From contig JADJCX010000002.1 in the NCBI GenBank assembly GCA_016703005.1, positions 62,001 to 126,000 on the forward strand: 64,000 nucleotides of DNA, given 5' to 3'. Source of the stretch: Flavobacteriales bacterium (GTDB taxonomy: Bacteria > Bacteroidota > Bacteroidia > Flavobacteriales_F > PHOS-HE28). Position 1 is the stretch's first letter. Every line of letters starts with the position of its first letter. Positions 1 through 6,943 of this stretch are shown piece after piece. Both the position numbers and the translations under genes were made by a program. The notes beneath the pieces are model-generated. The model saw only the letters and a program-made list of their open reading frames with translations. It did no database searches and was not told the origin of the DNA.

Positions 1-1
1 C

Positions 2-994
2 TATACCGGTGGCACCATTGGCATGATGGCCGATCCGCGCACAGGTGCGCTTAAGCCCATGGACCTTGAGCATATGGAGGACCAAGTGCCCGAACTGAGC
101 CGCATCGGCGCGGCCTTGGCCACGGCATCGCTGGATCCGGTCATGGACAGCAGCGACATGGGCCCCAAAGAGTGGGTGCGGATCGCGCAGCTCATCAACC
201 AGCACAAGGATTATGACGGTTATGTGGTCTTGCACGGCACAGATACCATGGCGTACAGCGCCAGCGCATTGAGTTTCATCCTGAACGGGCTCACGAAACC
301 GGTGGTCTTCACCGGCTCTTTGCTGCCGTTGGGCGTGTTGCGCACCGATGGCAAGGAGAACCTTCTGACCGCTATCGAGATCGCTGCTGCGCACCAGGAT
401 GGTGTGCCTGTTCTACAGGAAGTGGCCATCTATTTCGAGTACAGTTTGTATCGCGGAAACCGCAGCGTGAAGACCCATGCCGAACGTTTCGAAGCGTTCC
501 GCAGCCCCAATTGGGGGCGACTTGCGGAGGCCGGGGTCCACATCCGGTGGAACCACGCCGCGCTGCTGCCACCTCGCTCCGGACCGCTCGACGTGCTGGA
601 TCAACTCGACCCGAACGTTGGCGTCATTCGGCTGTTCCCCGGCATAAGTGGCGATTGGGTACGGCATTCATTGGGCACGCCGGGCCTGCGCGGAGCGGTC
701 CTCACAACATTCGGCAGTGGCAATGGTCCACGCAACGAAGACTTCATCGGCGCGTTGCGCGAGGCCCGGAGCCGTGGTATCGTGTTGGTGAACGCTACAC
801 AGTGTTTCGGGGGAAGAGTGGACCAGGGCCGTTACCAGACCAGCAGTGCGTTCAATGAATTGGGAATTGTGCCGGCCGGCGACATGACCGTGGAGGCAGC
901 CGTAACCAAGCTGATGTTCCTCTTCGGCCAAGGGCTCACCGAACAGCAGATCGCGCTGCAATTCCCGCAGTCCATTTGCGGGGAGGTGAGCTGA
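2..994 (+). CDS. ansA: Type I L-asparaginase, 5'-truncated by the window edge
   Basis: Hydrolyses L-asparagine to aspartate and ammonia in the cytoplasm. The reading frame is open from base 2. It begins inside the N-terminal catalytic loop TGGTIG, so only a few residues are missing. The second active-site signature HGTDTMAYSASALSF lies near residue 75, followed by the family's KPVVFTGSLLP strand. No signal peptide can be judged because the true start is outside the window, but the sequence resembles cytoplasmic type I enzymes (about 330-350 residues) rather than periplasmic type II. It ends just before the terminator of the oppositely oriented tRNA-Ser gene. Confidence 0.92.
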   Translation, partial: YTGGTIGMMADPRTGALKPMDLEHMEDQVPELSRIGAALATASLDPVMDSSDMGPKEWVRIAQLINQHKDYDGYVVLHGTDTMAYSASALSFILNGLTKPVVFTGSLLPLGVLRTDGKENLLTAIEIAAAHQDGVPVLQEVAIYFEYSLYRGNRSVKTHAERFEAFRSPNWGRLAEAGVHIRWNHAALLPPRSGPLDVLDQLDPNVGVIRLFPGISGDWVRHSLGTPGLRGAVLTTFGSGNGPRNEDFIGALREARSRGIVLVNATQCFGGRVDQGRYQTSSAFNELGIVPAGDMTVEAAVTKLMFLFGQGLTEQQIALQFPQSICGEVS

Positions 995-1016
995 GCCCGG
1001 CGTTCGGTAAAAAAGA

Positions 1017-1036
1017 AGCCCCGACATGTCGGGGCT
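1017..1036 (-). terminator. Rho-independent terminator of tRNA-Ser
   Basis: A perfect 20-base palindrome (GC-rich arms around CATG) lies 6 bases beyond the tRNA 3' end. On the minus strand it is followed by a run of T residues (the A-run at 1009-1015 on the plus strand). Its position fits termination of the tRNA transcript. Confidence 0.8.
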
Positions 1037-1042
1037 GATCTG

Positions 1043-1129
1043 CGGAGAGAGAGGGATTCGAACCCTCGTTACCCTTTCAGGTAAACACGCTTTCCAGGCG
1101 TGCGCCTTAAACCACTCGGCCATCTCTCC
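1043..1129 (-). tRNA. tRNA-Ser(GGA)
   Basis: Read on the minus strand, the gene has a perfect 7-bp acceptor stem (GGAGAGA with TCTCTCC), a D-loop region GGCCGAGTGGTT, a GGA anticodon in CTGGAAA, a long class II variable arm, and a T-arm with GGTTCGAATCC. The discriminator base is G at 1043. The CCA end is not fully encoded. A TACATTCG promoter box lies 11 bases upstream and a terminator directly downstream, so this is a single-gene transcription unit. Confidence 0.97.
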
Positions 1130-1140
1130 AAGATGGGCGG

Positions 1141-1148
1141 CGAATGTA
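1141..1148 (-). promoter_or_regulatory. -7 box (TACATTCG) of tRNA-Ser
   Basis: The minus-strand TACATTCG matches the recurrent TAnnTTCG element of this window. It lies 11 bases upstream of the tRNA 5' end, a plausible distance for a -7 element. Confidence 0.6.
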
Positions 1149-1200
1149 GGAATGACGTGGTTCCACGCGCTGAACGGCCCGATACCCTTGGCAACCCAGC

Positions 1201-1208
1201 TATTTTCG
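1201..1208 (+). promoter_or_regulatory. -7 box (TATTTTCG) of dusB
   Basis: TATTTTCG ends 19 bases before the dusB start and fits the TAnnTTCG element seen upstream of many genes here. A short GC palindrome (CCCCGACAGAGTCGGG) lies between the box and the ATG. Confidence 0.55.
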
Positions 1209-1227
1209 CGGCCCCGACAGAGTCGGG

Positions 1228-2223
1228 ATGAGACACATGCCCCGCATCGGCCCGCTCGAACTACCCGAATTCCCGCTGTTGCTGGCGCCCATGGAGGACG
1301 TGAGCGATCCGCCGTTCCGTGCGTTATGCAAACGCCATGGCGCCGATCTCATGTACACGGAGTTCATCAGCAGCGAAGGCTTGATCCGCAAAGCGGCCAA
1401 GGGCATGAAGAAGCTGGACATCTTCCCCGAGGAGCGACCAATCGGCATCCAGCTGTTCGGTGGGAGCGAGGATGCGATGGAAGAAGCCGCGCGCATTGCT
1501 GAAGCAGTGCAGCCGGATCTTATTGATATCAACTACGGTTGCCCCGTGCACAAGGTGGTAAGCAAGGGTGCCGGTGCTTGCTTGTTGCTCGACGTGGACA
1601 AGATGGTGCGCCTGACGGAGAAGGTGGTGAAGGCGGTTAAGTTGCCGGTAACGGTGAAGACCCGCTTGGGCTGGGACGATCGCACGAAGAACATCATGGA
1701 TGTGGCCGAGCGGTTGCAGGATGTTGGCATCCAAGCGTTGAGCATCCACGGGCGCACGCGTGCGCAGTTGTACAAGGGCCCTGCGGATTGGACATTGATC
1801 GGCGCGGTGAAGAACAACCCACGTATGCACATCCCGATCTTTGGCAACGGTGACATTGATAGCCCTGAGAAAGCAAAAGAGTATCGTGAGCGGTACGGCG
1901 TGGACGGCCTGATGATCGGCCGTGCGAGCATCGGGCATCCGTGGATCTTCAACGAGATCAAGCACTTCTTCAATACCGGCGAACACCTTGCCCCGCCCAC
2001 CTTGAACGACCGGGTTGACGCTGCGCTTGAACACTTGCAGCGCAGCATTGCTTGGAAGGGCAATTACGAAGGCATTGTGGAAATGCGCAGGCACTACAGC
2101 AATTACTTCAAGGGCCTGCCCGACTTCAAACCGATGCGACTGAAGCTGTGTACCACCAACGATGCCGAGACGCTTTACGCGCTGTTGGATGAGGTGCGTG
2201 CGGGGTACGAGATCGCTGCGTAA
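1228..2223 (+). CDS. dusB: tRNA-dihydrouridine synthase B
   Basis: An FMN-dependent, NADPH-using enzyme that reduces uridines in the tRNA D-loop. The N-terminus carries the diagnostic LLLAPMEDVSDPPFR segment that contacts FMN. DINYGCPVHKVVSKGAGA contains the catalytic cysteine loop. Further on come VKTRLGW, the phosphate-binding GNGDID, and GLMIGRASIGHPWIF near the C-terminal helical domain. At 331 residues it is full length. A second ATG three codons downstream (1237, MPRIGPLEL) is also plausible, because most relatives begin only a few residues before the IG.LEL segment. The gene stands alone and converges on the LolE-like gene. Confidence 0.95.
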   Translation: MRHMPRIGPLELPEFPLLLAPMEDVSDPPFRALCKRHGADLMYTEFISSEGLIRKAAKGMKKLDIFPEERPIGIQLFGGSEDAMEEAARIAEAVQPDLIDINYGCPVHKVVSKGAGACLLLDVDKMVRLTEKVVKAVKLPVTVKTRLGWDDRTKNIMDVAERLQDVGIQALSIHGRTRAQLYKGPADWTLIGAVKNNPRMHIPIFGNGDIDSPEKAKEYRERYGVDGLMIGRASIGHPWIFNEIKHFFNTGEHLAPPTLNDRVDAALEHLQRSIAWKGNYEGIVEMRRHYSNYFKGLPDFKPMRLKLCTTNDAETLYALLDEVRAGYEIAA

Positions 2224-2260
2224 GAGAGCACGGTGATCCTACACTCAAAAGATCTTTCGA

Positions 2261-3484
2261 TCAAGACTGGCCACTGACGAGGAACCTTCGGCTCAACCCG
2301 CGCAGCGGCACGCGCGAGGCGATGAAGCCGATCAGGAGCATGGTACCGGTGATCAGCACCAGATCCAGCGGTAGGACTTTCACAGGATAGAACTCGACCA
2401 CGGAATCCTGCATGGCCAAAAGGCCGAAGCGTTGTTGCAGCCAGCATAGCAGCAAGCCCAGAGCGATCCCGGACAATGTCCCAACCACGGTGATGAGCAT
2501 ACCCTCCGCGAAGAACACACCGCGGATCGTTGCCTGCTCGGCACCCATGCTCGTGAGCGTGCGCATGTCCTTCTGCTTCTCGATCATCAGCATGGTGATG
2601 CTGGCGATCAAATTGAACGCGCCGATCAGTGCGATGAAACAGAGCACCGTGAACGTGACCCACTTTTCCGTTTCGTTCGTGCGGTACATCAGTTCGTTCT
2701 TCTGGTAGCGCGTCTTCACGGTAAAGCCGTTGCCGACCCGATCCCGCACCAGTTGGGCCGCTGCATCGGCATCTGCTCCGGGTTTCACTTTCATCTCAAG
2801 TGCGCTCACCTCGCCTTCGTAGTGCAGTAATTCATTCGCCAAGTCGATGGGCACCACGGAGTACTTCGAATCGAATGTGAGGTTCATGCTGAACGTGCCG
2901 CCCATGGCCACGGCCCGGCTCTCGAACGCACCCTGCTTGTGCTTGCTCAATTTGCGTCCCCGCACCGGTGCACTGATCTCAAGCGGCTGGAACACGCCGT
3001 CCTTCAGCGGTACATCCAAGTCGGTGCGCAAGCCGATACCGAGCAGCGCATAGTCGCCATCGGGACCTCGGAGCGCCGTATCGCCAGCGTAGACATACTC
3101 CGCCATATTGCTCATGGCCAAGTACTGCGGTTCAACGCCCTTCAATGTGGCCACTGCTTGCCGATCGCCACAGCGCAGCAATACGTTCTCTTCTATGGTC
3201 CAGCTTGTTGCCTCAATATCGGGAAGGGTTTCCAAGGCGGCCCGGTCGATGCTATCGCGCGAGAATGTTTTGCCCCGTGCCGGGGTGATAGTGATGTCCT
3301 GGTCTAACGGACTGTAGATCGTATCCACCAGCGACGAGATCCCATTCGTGGCGCTCAGCACCACCACCATGGCGGCCGTGACGACCGCTAGCACCAGCAT
3401 GCTGATGGCCGTGATGATATTGATGGCGTTGTGGCTCTTCTTCGCGAAGAGGTAACGGCGGGCGAAGAGGAGAGAGAGGTTCAT
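2261..3484 (-). CDS. FtsX/LolE-type ABC transporter permease
   Basis: A 407-residue inner-membrane permease of the MacB/FtsX superfamily. It has a short cytoplasmic RRYLFAKKSHNAINIITAIS start and a first membrane segment at about residues 22-47. A long periplasmic MacB-PCD-like domain follows (about 50-265). Three more membrane segments occupy the FtsX domain (about 280-395). This four-segment layout and the N-terminal motif are typical of LolC/LolE proteins that release lipoproteins from the inner membrane. No ATPase gene is adjacent, so the LolD-type partner must be elsewhere. It is the last gene of an rbfA / methyltransferase / permease run, an arrangement I recognise from other Bacteroidota. 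Confidence 0.85.
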   Translation of the reverse strand: MNLSLLFARRYLFAKKSHNAINIITAISMLVLAVVTAAMVVVLSATNGISSLVDTIYSPLDQDITITPARGKTFSRDSIDRAALETLPDIEATSWTIEENVLLRCGDRQAVATLKGVEPQYLAMSNMAEYVYAGDTALRGPDGDYALLGIGLRTDLDVPLKDGVFQPLEISAPVRGRKLSKHKQGAFESRAVAMGGTFSMNLTFDSKYSVVPIDLANELLHYEGEVSALEMKVKPGADADAAAQLVRDRVGNGFTVKTRYQKNELMYRTNETEKWVTFTVLCFIALIGAFNLIASITMLMIEKQKDMRTLTSMGAEQATIRGVFFAEGMLITVVGTLSGIALGLLLCWLQQRFGLLAMQDSVVEFYPVKVLPLDLVLITGTMLLIGFIASRVPLRGLSRRFLVSGQS

Positions 3485-3565
3485 GGGGATGTGAAGTTGT
3501 GTGGGATGTGCAGACCCCGGGTATCATTTCCACATTTTCACATGTCCCACATCTTCACATTTCAT
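3485..3565. repeat. Word-type imperfect palindrome before lolE
   Basis: The left part repeats GATGTG words and the right part repeats CACAT/TTCACAT words. The two parts are imperfect reverse complements (ATGTGAAG against CTTCACAT and others). The element spans the gap between the methyltransferase stop and the lolE start. It belongs to the class of locally self-similar intergenic elements described in the findings. Confidence 0.6.
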
Positions 3566-4382
3566 TTCCACGCCTTCACGATCAAGCCGGTACCTGTGCT
3601 GTGGGTGATGGACACGTCCAGCCAATTCAGCAGGTAGGCAAAAGGATACGTGAGGACATAATAGAACGGCAGGATGATGAAGAACAGCTTGCTCGTGTTG
3701 AGCATCAGCAGCGGCCACTTCATGCTGAGGCGCCAACTGATCTTGCCTGGCGTGCCGTAGCTGTACCGTGCTTCAACCTTGCTGAATCCGTTGCGCAGGC
3801 ATTTCGCCTTCAGGTCGTCGATGTTGTAGCCATCGCGCACGTGTTCCTCAATGAACGAGCCTTCGCCTTCGTCGTGCACATCGCTGCCCCCTTGATCGCT
3901 CGGAGTGCTGATGACGAGCATGCCCCCGGGTTTCAGTGAAGTGCTGTAACAGCGGAGCGCCGCTTCATCCTCCAGAATGTGCTCCATCACGTCCACGCAA
4001 ACCACCAGATCGTAGGCGGAGGGCATCTGGTACTTGGTCACATCCCCACGGCGAACTTCACCTTATTGCGACCGATAGCGCCGAAGAATGCATTGCAGTC
4101 CGCAACCTGTTCCTCTTTCACATCGAGCGCCAGGATGTCCGCTTTCGGGAGTCGGGCGCTGAGCCAATACGTGTATTGGCCGTAGCCGGCACCGGCGTCA
4201 TAGATCGAGAGCGACGCGCTGCCTGTCGACTTACCGACTTGGTCTTTCCACTTCCTCAACTCCTTGTGCACGTGCCATGCACGCAGCAGTAACAGGTCGA
4301 GAAGCGCATAAAACACCTTGCGCAGGAACGGCGAACGGTTGAAGACGTTGCCGAGGCTGCGTTTAACGGGATCGTACTGCAT
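3562..4382 (-). pseudogene. Class I SAM-dependent methyltransferase, split by a one-base deletion
   Basis: Residues from the first part (from 4382) include the AdoMet-binding motif I DAGAGYGQYTYW and an acidic motif II ALDVKEEQ. The second part (to 3562) continues with motif IV-like DLVVCVDVMEHI and LKPGGMLVISTP. The two halves join cleanly as KFAVGDVTKYQMPSAYDLV if one G is added to the G-run at 4044-4047, so the gene is normally about 273 residues. A hydrophobic C-terminal segment may sit at the membrane. The substrate is unknown. The break lies in a homopolymer and may be an assembly error. It sits between rbfA and the LolE-like permease. Confidence 0.82.
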
Positions 4383-4390
4383 GATGAAGA

Positions 4391-4480
4391 TTCAAGACAC
4401 AAGTCTCAAGTTCAAATGTCAACGTCCGAGCGGCATCCCCTTGTGTCTTGGTCATTATGACTTTTGACTTGTGCCTATGA
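4391..4480. repeat. Word-type imperfect palindrome between rbfA and the methyltransferase
   Basis: The left side contains CAAGACACAAG and CTCAAGTTCAA words. The right side contains their approximate complements TTGTGTCTTG and GACTTTTGACTTGTG. The local words are reused several times within 90 bases. No gene is visible here. Confidence 0.55.
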
Positions 4481-4816
4481 CTTTTTCAGCAACGCGTTGA
4501 TCTCCTCCGCCCGGTCCAGCGAATCATCGAGGTAGAACAACAGCTCCGGCACCACGCGCATCTGCTTGCCGATCCGGTTGCCGAGTTTGCCGCGCAATTG
4601 GTGCGCATGTTCCTTGATGTTCTCCAGCGCTGTAGGGCGGTCCTTCGGCGGGAAGAGGCTCACATACACCTTGGCCACTCCCAAGTCGGGGCTCACGCGC
4701 ACCACCGTAACGGTGATCATGCCACCGGGGAACAGGGCGCGGCTCTCCTGCTGCATCACTTCGGCCATTTCCCGCAGGAGCAGGCTGTTCACTTTGTTCT
4801 GGCGGATGCTGTCCAT
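4475..4816 (-). CDS. rbfA: Ribosome-binding factor A
   Basis: A 113-residue KH-like fold protein that binds the immature 30S subunit and assists 16S rRNA 5'-end maturation. Recognisable segments are NSLLLREMAEVMQQE, the central VTVVRVSPDLGVAKVYVS strand pair with the ALENIKEHAHQLRGKLG helix, and the C-terminal MRVVPELLFYLDDSLDRAEEINALL. Length is normal for the family. It is the first gene of the minus-strand run leading to the methyltransferase and the LolE-like permease, and has a TAGTTTCG box 16 bases upstream. Confidence 0.95.
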   Translation of the reverse strand: MDSIRQNKVNSLLLREMAEVMQQESRALFPGGMITVTVVRVSPDLGVAKVYVSLFPPKDRPTALENIKEHAHQLRGKLGNRIGKQMRVVPELLFYLDDSLDRAEEINALLKKS

Positions 4817-4832
4817 GTGTTCGTAGGGCGGG

Positions 4833-4840
4833 CGAAACTA
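4833..4840 (-). promoter_or_regulatory. -7 box (TAGTTTCG) of rbfA
   Basis: The TAnnTTCG element lies on the minus strand 16 bases before the rbfA ATG. It is about 30 bases from the oppositely oriented box of the MsbA-like gene. Confidence 0.55.
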
Positions 4841-4869
4841 CACCCCCGCGCCAAAGCCCGGCGCTCCGG

Positions 4870-4877
4870 TACTTTCG
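4870..4877 (+). promoter_or_regulatory. -7 box (TACTTTCG) of the MsbA-like gene
   Basis: TACTTTCG ends only 6 bases before the GTG start at 4884. If the transcript begins about 4-7 bases after the box, as for Bacteroidota -7 elements, the mRNA is leaderless or nearly so. Confidence 0.6.
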
Positions 4878-4883
4878 CACCCC

Positions 4884-6725
4884 GTGAAAGAATTCCTGAG
4901 GATCCTGCGCTTTTCGCGCCCGTACACGCGCTTGATGTGGTTGAACGCGATCTTCAACCTGATCAGCACCCTGTTCCACTTGGCCTCGTTGCTGCTGTTC
5001 ATTCCATTCCTGCGGTTGCTGTTCGTGAAGGAACAGCCACCGTGCCCGGGACAGGTTCAGGCGGCTGCGGGGCCGACGAAGACGGGCCTTGACGCGGTGT
5101 ACCAGCAATGGATGGCCGACTACATCGCGGCCCACGGCGCCTTGGGTACGCTGGCCTTCATCTGCATTTTGGTGATCAGCAGCTTCCTACTGAAGAACGT
5201 GTTCCGCTGGATGGCCATGAGCACCATCGGCACACTGCGCAACAATACCGTGCGCGACATCCGTGGTGCTGTATACGACAAGATCCTGGAGCTGCCCATG
5301 CAGTACCACACCGGAGAACGCAAAGGCCATGTGTTGTCGCGGATCACCAGCGATGTGCAGGAGATCGAGTTCAGCATCCTCAATTGGGTGGAGATGGTCT
5401 TTCGCGAGCCGGTCACCATCGTGCTCTCGCTCGGTATCATGGTGAGCATGAGCGTGCAACTCACGCTGTTCTCGCTGGTGCTGCTGCCCATCACCGGCCT
5501 GCTGATCGGCCGCATCGGCAAGAGCCTGCGACGCACCAGCATGCGGGCACAGGAGAAGAACGCTGATGTGATGAGCCACGTGGACGAAACGCTCACGGGC
5601 ATGCGCGTAGTGAAGGCGTTCAACGCCGAGGACCGCATGCGCCAGCGGTTCGGGCGCGAGAATGAAATGCTCACCCGCATCAGCACGGTGGTGTTGCGCC
5701 GCCGCGACCTGGCCTCGCCACTGAGCGAATTCCTCGGGGCGTGCGTGATGGTGGCCTTGGTGTATTTCGGTGGACGCTTGGTGATCGGCCACGATGCCTC
5801 GCTTAACGGCGAGTTCTTCCTCGGTTACATCATCGTGTTCTCGCAGTTGCTGGCCCCGATCAAAGGTCTCACTACTGGGTGGAGCAACATCCAGAAAGGC
5901 AGCGCCAGCGCACGACGGATCTTCGAATTGTTGGCCGTTGAGAACAAGGTGAAGGAAGTTCCGGACGCGCAGCCCATCAGCACCTTCAACGACAGCATCC
6001 GGTTCAACAACGTATCGTTCGCCTACGATGGTAGCGACGCTCCCGAGCTCGTGTTGAAGGGCATCGACCTCGTTGTACCAAAAGGCAAGAGCGTTGCGCT
6101 GGTGGGTACCAGCGGTAGCGGCAAGACGACGCTCGCTGGATTGCTACCCCGCTTCTTCGACGCCACGTCCGGCAGCGTTACGATCGATGGAAAGGATGTG
6201 CGCCAACTGCGCATTGCGGATCTGCGCAAGCTCATGGGCATCGTCACGCAGGACAGCATCCTGTTCAATGACACCGTCGGCAACAACATCGCCTTCGGTG
6301 CGCTCGGTGCCACCGAAGCTGACATCCGCCGCGCTGCGGAAGTCGCGAATGCCCACGGGTTCATTAGCGCCTTGGAGAACGGCTACCAGACCAATATCGG
6401 CGACGGCGGCAACCGCCTCAGCGGCGGACAGAAACAACGCGTAGCCATTGCGCGTGCGGTGTTGAAGAACCCTCCCATCCTCATCCTTGACGAAGCGACC
6501 AGTGCTCTCGATACAGAAAGTGAACGGTTGGTGCAGGATGCTCTCTTCAAGATGATGGAAGGCCGCACCAGCGTGGTGATCGCCCACCGCCTCAGCACCA
6601 TCCAGCATTGCGACGAGATCATCGTCATGAGCCAAGGCAACATCATCGAACGGGGCACCCACGCGCAGCTCTTCGCAGCCGGAGGCCAGTACCGGAGGTT
6701 GTGCGATATGCAGGCGTTTTCCTGA
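4884..6725 (+). CDS. MsbA-like ABC exporter (fused permease and ATPase)
   Basis: A 613-residue half-transporter, expected to dimerise and export lipids or hydrophobic compounds. The N-terminal part (about 15-340) has six membrane segments with an unusually long loop after the first. The ATPase has Walker A GTSGSGKTT (about residue 410), signature LSGGQKQR, Walker B ILILDEATSALD and the H-loop IAHRLST. The start is GTG at 4884, chosen because the frame upstream contains the promoter box. It could be MsbA proper (lipid A flippase) or another multidrug/lipid exporter. The sequence does not decide this. Confidence 0.9.
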   Translation: MKEFLRILRFSRPYTRLMWLNAIFNLISTLFHLASLLLFIPFLRLLFVKEQPPCPGQVQAAAGPTKTGLDAVYQQWMADYIAAHGALGTLAFICILVISSFLLKNVFRWMAMSTIGTLRNNTVRDIRGAVYDKILELPMQYHTGERKGHVLSRITSDVQEIEFSILNWVEMVFREPVTIVLSLGIMVSMSVQLTLFSLVLLPITGLLIGRIGKSLRRTSMRAQEKNADVMSHVDETLTGMRVVKAFNAEDRMRQRFGRENEMLTRISTVVLRRRDLASPLSEFLGACVMVALVYFGGRLVIGHDASLNGEFFLGYIIVFSQLLAPIKGLTTGWSNIQKGSASARRIFELLAVENKVKEVPDAQPISTFNDSIRFNNVSFAYDGSDAPELVLKGIDLVVPKGKSVALVGTSGSGKTTLAGLLPRFFDATSGSVTIDGKDVRQLRIADLRKLMGIVTQDSILFNDTVGNNIAFGALGATEADIRRAAEVANAHGFISALENGYQTNIGDGGNRLSGGQKQRVAIARAVLKNPPILILDEATSALDTESERLVQDALFKMMEGRTSVVIAHRLSTIQHCDEIIVMSQGNIIERGTHAQLFAAGGQYRRLCDMQAFS

Positions 6726-6748
6726 AGCTTCGAGCCTGACTGCCCAAG

Positions 6749-6873
6749 GCGTCATCGCGAGGAGGCCTTGCGACGAAGCGATCCATGCTACCGTCGTAGA
6801 GGTGACAAGCTCTTTGCGCCGGCCGAACCTCGCATGGATCGCTTCGCGCCTCTGAAGGCGCTCGCGATGACGC
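6749..6873. repeat. Dispersed palindromic repeat (GCGTCATCGCGA type)
   Basis: Inverted arms begin GCGTCATCGCGAGG and end CTCGCGATGACGC. Inside them are further paired blocks (CGAAGCGATCCATGC against GCATGGATCGCTTCG). This is a 125-base cruciform-like element of the widespread GTCAT...ATGAC class. It fills the gap after the ABC exporter. Confidence 0.75.
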
Positions 6874-6931
6874 ACCCGATCAACCGTTCCTCCCTTTACT
6901 GAAGCTCGCAGCCCGTGGCCGTACTGCCCGA

Positions 6932-6939
6932 TATCTTCG
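6932..6939 (+). promoter_or_regulatory. -7 box (TATCTTCG) of the PIG-L gene
   Basis: TATCTTCG ends only 4 bases before the ATG at 6944, the shortest spacing in the window together with yicC. This implies a leaderless transcript. Confidence 0.6.
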
Positions 6940-6943
6940 GCAC

